Below are positions 60,547 through 64,000 of a stretch of DNA of 64,000 nt, piece by piece (the stretch's first letter is position 1; each line of letters begins with the position of its first letter). The notes under the pieces are model-generated. The model made no database searches and was not told where the DNA came from. It saw nothing but the letters and a program-made list of their open reading frames with translations. Made by a program: the position numbers and the translations under genes. The stretch lies in NCBI RefSeq assembly GCF_900104255.1, contig NZ_FNKZ01000002.1, forward strand, positions 806,001 to 870,000. The letters are read 5' to 3'. This stretch comes from Pseudoxanthomonas sp. CF385 (GTDB taxonomy: Bacteria > Pseudomonadota > Gammaproteobacteria > Xanthomonadales > Xanthomonadaceae).

Positions 60547-61088
60547 CAGTTCAGGCTCCGGCGATGCCGGGGCCCGAGCACGCAGTCGCCATGCAGCAGC
60601 AGGGCCGCGACGCGGACGAACTCTTCCAGTTCGGCCAGCGCGTCCTCGTCCTCTTCGTCCTCGCTGCTCTCTGCCGACGCCTTGGCGAGGCGGGCCAGGT
60701 CCTGCAACGCCTCCTGGCCTTCCTCCGACAACGACGGCGCAGCGCCGGCGGCGAGACCGAACGCGCCGAGGAACCCACGGCACCACGAGAACAGCGCTTC
60801 GGCACGCTCGTCCAACGGACGGTCGGCGGTGGGCAGCAGCAGGTCGAAGGAGAAGCCGCGATCCTCGAGCTGGACGACCGCGGCCTCGCGCAGCTGGTCC
60901 AGCACGCTGCCCGGCGCAGGCGCAGGCAGGGCGTCGTCGGCCAGCGCGCGGGCAAGCCACGTGCCGTCGGCGGCACCGCCACCGGCCAGCCAACCGCACA
61001 GTGCGCCGTGCAACTCGGAGGCGTCCGTCGCCAGTCCCAACTGGCGTGAAGCCGCGTCGACGGCGGCGATATCGGGTAGGTCGGGCAT
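60546..61088 (-). CDS. ygfB: UPF0149/YecA (YgfB) family protein
   Basis: This 180-residue protein matches the UPF0149 family: ELHGALCGWLAGGG near residues 26-39, LFSWCRGFLGAFGLAAG (99-115) and a C-terminal acidic stretch (ESSEDEEDEDALAELEEFVRVAALLL). The family is helical and of unknown biochemical activity; in Pseudomonas a YgfB homologue affects beta-lactam resistance gene expression. Start MPDLPDIAAVDAASRQ is the family's N-terminus; an earlier in-frame codon lies near the divergent promoter. It is the first gene of ygfB-pepP. Confidence 0.9.
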   Translation of the reverse strand: MPDLPDIAAVDAASRQLGLATDASELHGALCGWLAGGGAADGTWLARALADDALPAPAPGSVLDQLREAAVVQLEDRGFSFDLLLPTADRPLDERAEALFSWCRGFLGAFGLAAGAAPSLSEEGQEALQDLARLAKASAESSEDEEDEDALAELEEFVRVAALLLHGDCVLGPRHRRSLN

Positions 61089-61224
61089 AGAAGAACGCAA
61101 TCCGCTGCAGGTTTCGGACAACCCCTCGATTGTACCAACGAAAAGCCGCGCCCCGGCTTGTTGTGCGTGTGTACGCATGCCTACACTCCGTTATCGCCTT
61201 GGCCCGGACCGTCCGTCCACCCCC

Positions 61225-63486
61225 ATGCTGCCTCTTCCTGTCGCTGCCCTCATCGCAACGGCCTCCCCGCTGTCGTCCCGGCCCGTGATCATGGTGCTGG
61301 CCGGCGCGGTCCTGGTGGGCGTGGTGGCGATCGGCACGCGGCGCTGGTGGCAGGGCTGGCTGGCGGAGCGGCAGGTACAGCCGGAACCCCCGCGCAGCGA
61401 ATCGCTGCGCAACCGCGACGAACGCCTCAAGCTGGCGCTGTGGGCCTCGGGCGAGCAGTTCTGGGACTACGACCTGGTCCAGCGCCGGCTGTACCGCATG
61501 CGCGCGGACGAAACCGCGGTGCAGACATCCGACATCACGGTACTGACCCGGCAGGGCGAGGTCCCCACGATCCATGAGGAAGACCTGCCGCTGGTGATGG
61601 AACGCCTGCGCCTGCACCTGCAGGGCAAGGCGCCGATCTTCACGTCCGAACACCGCATGGACATGCTCGGCAACGGCACCTGGGTGTGGGTGCGCGCGCG
61701 CGGCCGGGTGGTGGAGCGCGATGCCGAAGGCCAGCCCGTGCGCATCGCGGGCACCGCGCGCGACATCACGGCCAGCCGCAACGCCGAGTACGAACACCGC
61801 ATCGCCGGCGAAGTGATGCGCAGCATGAACGAGGCCGTCGCCGTGCTGGACTGGGCGCACCAGTTCATCACCATCAACCCGGCCTTCACCCGCATCACCG
61901 GGTATGCCGAGGACGAGATCATCGGCCAGCCGATGACCATGCTGGACAGCGACCAGCACGAGGACGCCTTCTTCGAGCGGATGAACCGCGAACTGCGCCT
62001 GACCGGCCGCTGGTCCGGCGAGGTGTGGAAGGTGCGCAAGGATGGCGAGGAGATCCTCTGCCGCATCGAGACCAATGTGGTGCCCGACGTCAGCGGCGAG
62101 CGCCCGCTGTACGTGCAGGTCCTCACCGACATCACCGAACAGAAGCGCGCCGAGCAGGAACTGCGCTACCTGGCCAACTACGACACGCTGACCAGCCTGC
62201 CCAACCGCTCGCTGCTCTCCGAGCGGCTGTCGCGTGCCATCGTGCGGGCGCGCCGCGAACACGGCCACGTGGCGGTGCTGTTCATCGACCTGGACCGCTT
62301 CAAGGACATCAACGATTCGCTCGGCCACGCGACCGGCGACCGGATCCTGCGCGCGGCCGCTGCGCGCGTGCAGCAGACCGTCGGTACCCAGCACACCGTC
62401 GCCCGCCTGAGCGGCGACGAGTTCACGGTGGTGCTGGAGGACATCAACGGCCTGCCCGATGCGGAGGACGTGGCGCAGCGTCTCATCCACGCCTTCCGCA
62501 CGCCGCTGAACTTCGGCGAACGGCTGGAGCTGGCGGTCTCGCCCTCGATCGGCATCAGCCTGTATCCCGAGCACGCGCAGGTCCCGACCGAACTGCTCAA
62601 GCACGCCGACACGGCGATGTACCAGGCCAAGGCGATGGGCCGGCACACCTACGAGGTGTATTCGGAGACGATGGACGAGAAGAACCGCCATCGCGCCATC
62701 CTCGCCAGCGCGCTGCGCCGCGCGATCGACCGCAACGAGCTGTCGCTGGTGTTCCAGCCGCGCCTGTCCATCTCCCGCCAGCGCATCACCGGGGTGGAAG
62801 CGTTGCTGCGCTGGGACAGCCGCGAGTTCGGCATGGTCTCGCCGGCGCAGTTCATTCCGCTGGCCGAAGAATCCGGGATGATCCTGGAACTCGGTGCCTG
62901 GGCGCTGCGCGAAGCCTGCCTGACGCTGCGCAGCTGGCACGACGCCGGGCTGGAGGAACTGTCGGTGGCGGTGAACGTATCGGCCACCCAGCTCCAGCGC
63001 GGCGACCTGCAGGCCGTGGTCGCGCGCACGCTGCAGGAAACCGGCATCCCCGCCAACCGGCTGGAACTGGAGTTGACCGAAAGCGTCATCATGGCCAACC
63101 CCGAGCAGAACGCAGATACGCTGCGCGCCTGCCGGCGCCTCGGCATCTCGCTGGCGATCGACGACTTCGGCACCGGCTATTCGTCGCTGGCCTACCTCAA
63201 GCGCCTCCCGCTGACCACGCTGAAGATCGACCGCGAGTTCATCGGCGACCTGACCCACGACAGCGACGACGAAGCCATCACCAGCACCATCATCACCATG
63301 GGCCAGTCGCTGGCGCTGAAGGTGGTCGCCGAAGGCGTGGAGACGTGGGACCAGTACGAGTTCCTGCGCAGCCACGGCTGCGACGAGGTGCAGGGCCACT
63401 GGGTGGCGCAGGCGCTCAGCCCGGACCAGTGCCTGCGGTTCATCCGCGAGTACTACCCCGGCTCCGGCATCCGCGTCGCTTCCTGA
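61225..63486 (+). CDS. Membrane-anchored PAS-PAS-GGDEF-EAL protein
   Basis: This 753-residue protein has one N-terminal helix (residues 20-37), a first PAS domain (about 65-185), a second (195-308; FITINPAFTRITGYAEDEIIGQP), a GGDEF domain with SGDEF (396-400) and an EAL domain with EALLR (525-529), ELTES, DDFGTGYSS, LKIDREF and AEGVET all present. It may make or break cyclic-di-GMP; SGDEF can be active or serve as a GTP-sensing site. An ATG at 61177 would add 16 residues; neither start has a clear ribosome site. It sits between the ygfB-pepP operon and zapBA. Confidence 0.93.
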   Translation: MLPLPVAALIATASPLSSRPVIMVLAGAVLVGVVAIGTRRWWQGWLAERQVQPEPPRSESLRNRDERLKLALWASGEQFWDYDLVQRRLYRMRADETAVQTSDITVLTRQGEVPTIHEEDLPLVMERLRLHLQGKAPIFTSEHRMDMLGNGTWVWVRARGRVVERDAEGQPVRIAGTARDITASRNAEYEHRIAGEVMRSMNEAVAVLDWAHQFITINPAFTRITGYAEDEIIGQPMTMLDSDQHEDAFFERMNRELRLTGRWSGEVWKVRKDGEEILCRIETNVVPDVSGERPLYVQVLTDITEQKRAEQELRYLANYDTLTSLPNRSLLSERLSRAIVRARREHGHVAVLFIDLDRFKDINDSLGHATGDRILRAAAARVQQTVGTQHTVARLSGDEFTVVLEDINGLPDAEDVAQRLIHAFRTPLNFGERLELAVSPSIGISLYPEHAQVPTELLKHADTAMYQAKAMGRHTYEVYSETMDEKNRHRAILASALRRAIDRNELSLVFQPRLSISRQRITGVEALLRWDSREFGMVSPAQFIPLAEESGMILELGAWALREACLTLRSWHDAGLEELSVAVNVSATQLQRGDLQAVVARTLQETGIPANRLELELTESVIMANPEQNADTLRACRRLGISLAIDDFGTGYSSLAYLKRLPLTTLKIDREFIGDLTHDSDDEAITSTIITMGQSLALKVVAEGVETWDQYEFLRSHGCDEVQGHWVAQALSPDQCLRFIREYYPGSGIRVAS

Positions 63487-63566
63487 ACATCCCGCCGCGA
63501 CGGGTGTCGCCGCCGCCGACCGGGCGCCCTTGACCGCCCGCCGAGCGCATGCCTATCGTGGCCGCC

Positions 63567-63788
63567 ATGGACAACGCCGACCTGCTCGACCAGCTACGCG
63601 CGCTCAGCGCGCGCATCCAGGACCTGGCGGACCGCTGCCATCGGCTGTCCGACGAGAACCGCAGCCTGCGCCAGCAGCAGGAACAGCTGGTGGGCGAACG
63701 CTCGCAGCTGCTGGCCAAGAACGAACAGGCGCGTTCGCGGGTCGAAGCGATGATCAGCCGCCTGAAATCCCTGGAGCAGCACACGTGA
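63567..63788 (+). CDS. ZapB-like coiled-coil protein (TIGR02449-type)
   Basis: This 73-residue protein is a near-continuous coiled coil: LLDQLRALSARIQDLADRCHRLSDENRSLRQQQEQL spans residues 5-40 with heptads, and VEAMISRLKSLEQHT ends it. Such short coiled coils precede zapA in gammaproteobacteria and are thought to assist Z-ring assembly. It overlaps zapA by GTGA. The ATG at 63567 fits the family's MDNADLL start better than one six codons upstream. Confidence 0.85.
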   Translation: MDNADLLDQLRALSARIQDLADRCHRLSDENRSLRQQQEQLVGERSQLLAKNEQARSRVEAMISRLKSLEQHT

Positions 63789-64000
63789 GCGCCACCGAGC
63801 CCGTCAGCGTCCACATCCTCGACCGCGAGTACACCGTCGGCGTATCGCCCGACGAACGCTCCGGCCTGATGGCGGCCGCCAAGTTGCTCGACAGCCGCAT
63901 GCGCGAAGTACGCGGCAGCAACCGCATGGCGGCGGTGGATCGCGTGGCCGTGCTGGCCGCGCTCAATCTGGCACACGAATTGCAGCAGCTGCGCGACGAG
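63785..64000 (+). CDS. zapA: Cell division protein ZapA (5' part)
   Basis: The first 72 codons are visible before the right edge. Translation begins at GTG overlapping the previous stop (GTGA). The N-terminus SATEPVSVHILDREYTVG, then VSPDERSGLMAAAKLLDSRM and VDRVAVLAALNLAHELQQL, matches ZapA, the FtsZ-bundling coiled-coil protein. The C-terminal half lies outside the window; in many gammaproteobacteria the 6S RNA gene follows, which cannot be checked here. Confidence 0.9.
   Translation, partial: MSATEPVSVHILDREYTVGVSPDERSGLMAAAKLLDSRMREVRGSNRMAAVDRVAVLAALNLAHELQQLRDE

Noticed and set aside
59221..63399. A minus-strand frame of 1392 codons reaching past pepP
   Set aside because: Only the last 441 codons are PepP. 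The rest is antisense to ygfB and the GGDEF-EAL gene, and the true pepP start overlaps the ygfB stop.

Overview
The window is a chromosomal segment of a high-GC Gram-negative bacterium. Gene content points to Gammaproteobacteria, most likely Xanthomonadaceae/Lysobacteraceae (Pseudoxanthomonas-, Stenotrophomonas- or Lysobacter-like). The clues are mrcA divergent from pilMNOPQ, the yicC-gmk-rpoZ-spoT series, rph-VOC-rdgB-hemW, the ygfB-pepP and zapB-zapA pairs, a batB/batC fusion, and many GTG starts with ATGA/TGATG coupling. The family is inferred from content; nothing in the window fixes the genus. About 60 protein genes are called, two of them cut by the window edges. I see no rRNA, tRNA, CRISPR array, insertion sequence or prophage gene, and no gene-free stretch exceeds 300 bp.

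Layout. 1-4.65 kb (minus): a DUF3999/DUF2339 envelope pair, then gap with its own terminator. 4.8-9.6 kb (plus): ompW behind a perfect FNR-type box, then an S1/P1 nuclease, a small molybdopterin-fold periplasmic protein, modABC (ModC without the regulatory C-terminal domain) and a flavin-reductase-like protein. 9.6-12.1 kb (minus): a BlaI / M56-metallopeptidase-TonB / TonB-like-lipoprotein operon with two spaced dyad operators. 12.2-17.6 kb: acetyl-CoA hydrolase/transferase (plus), transketolase and a dicarboxylate/amino-acid symporter (minus). 17.8-24.6 kb (minus): a six-gene moxR-DUF58-DUF4381-batA-batBC-batD operon. 24.8-32.4 kb: pilMNOPQ (minus), encoding the type IV pilus alignment complex and secretin, divergent from PBP1a (plus). 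32.5-39.4 kb: a nucleotidyltransferase-like hypothetical, an Lrp-type regulator divergent from an isochorismatase-fold hydrolase, gltA, type-B L31, a nucleoside hydrolase and recG.

39.4-45.5 kb is the most notable region: an AraC-type activator gene divergent from an operon for a parallel beta-helix lipoprotein, a dihaem c-type cytochrome lipoprotein and a TonB-dependent receptor. I recall the first two as a recurrent protein pair of unknown function. 45.5-53.2 kb holds housekeeping genes: ridA, spoT, rpoZ, gmk and yicC (minus), then rph, a VOC protein, rdgB and hemW (plus). 53.2-64 kb: a DUF1631-pilZ operon, pepQ, a run of small accessory proteins (VOC, membrane, YCII, GFA), the ygfB-pepP operon, a PAS-PAS-GGDEF-EAL protein and zapB-like/zapA at the right edge.

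Themes. Cell-envelope and surface functions dominate (pili, PBP1a, OmpW, Bat, BlaR-like sensing, TonB uptake). Cyclic-di-GMP is represented by a PilZ protein and a GGDEF-EAL protein. Stringent response and purine hygiene are represented by spoT-rpoZ-gmk and rdgB.
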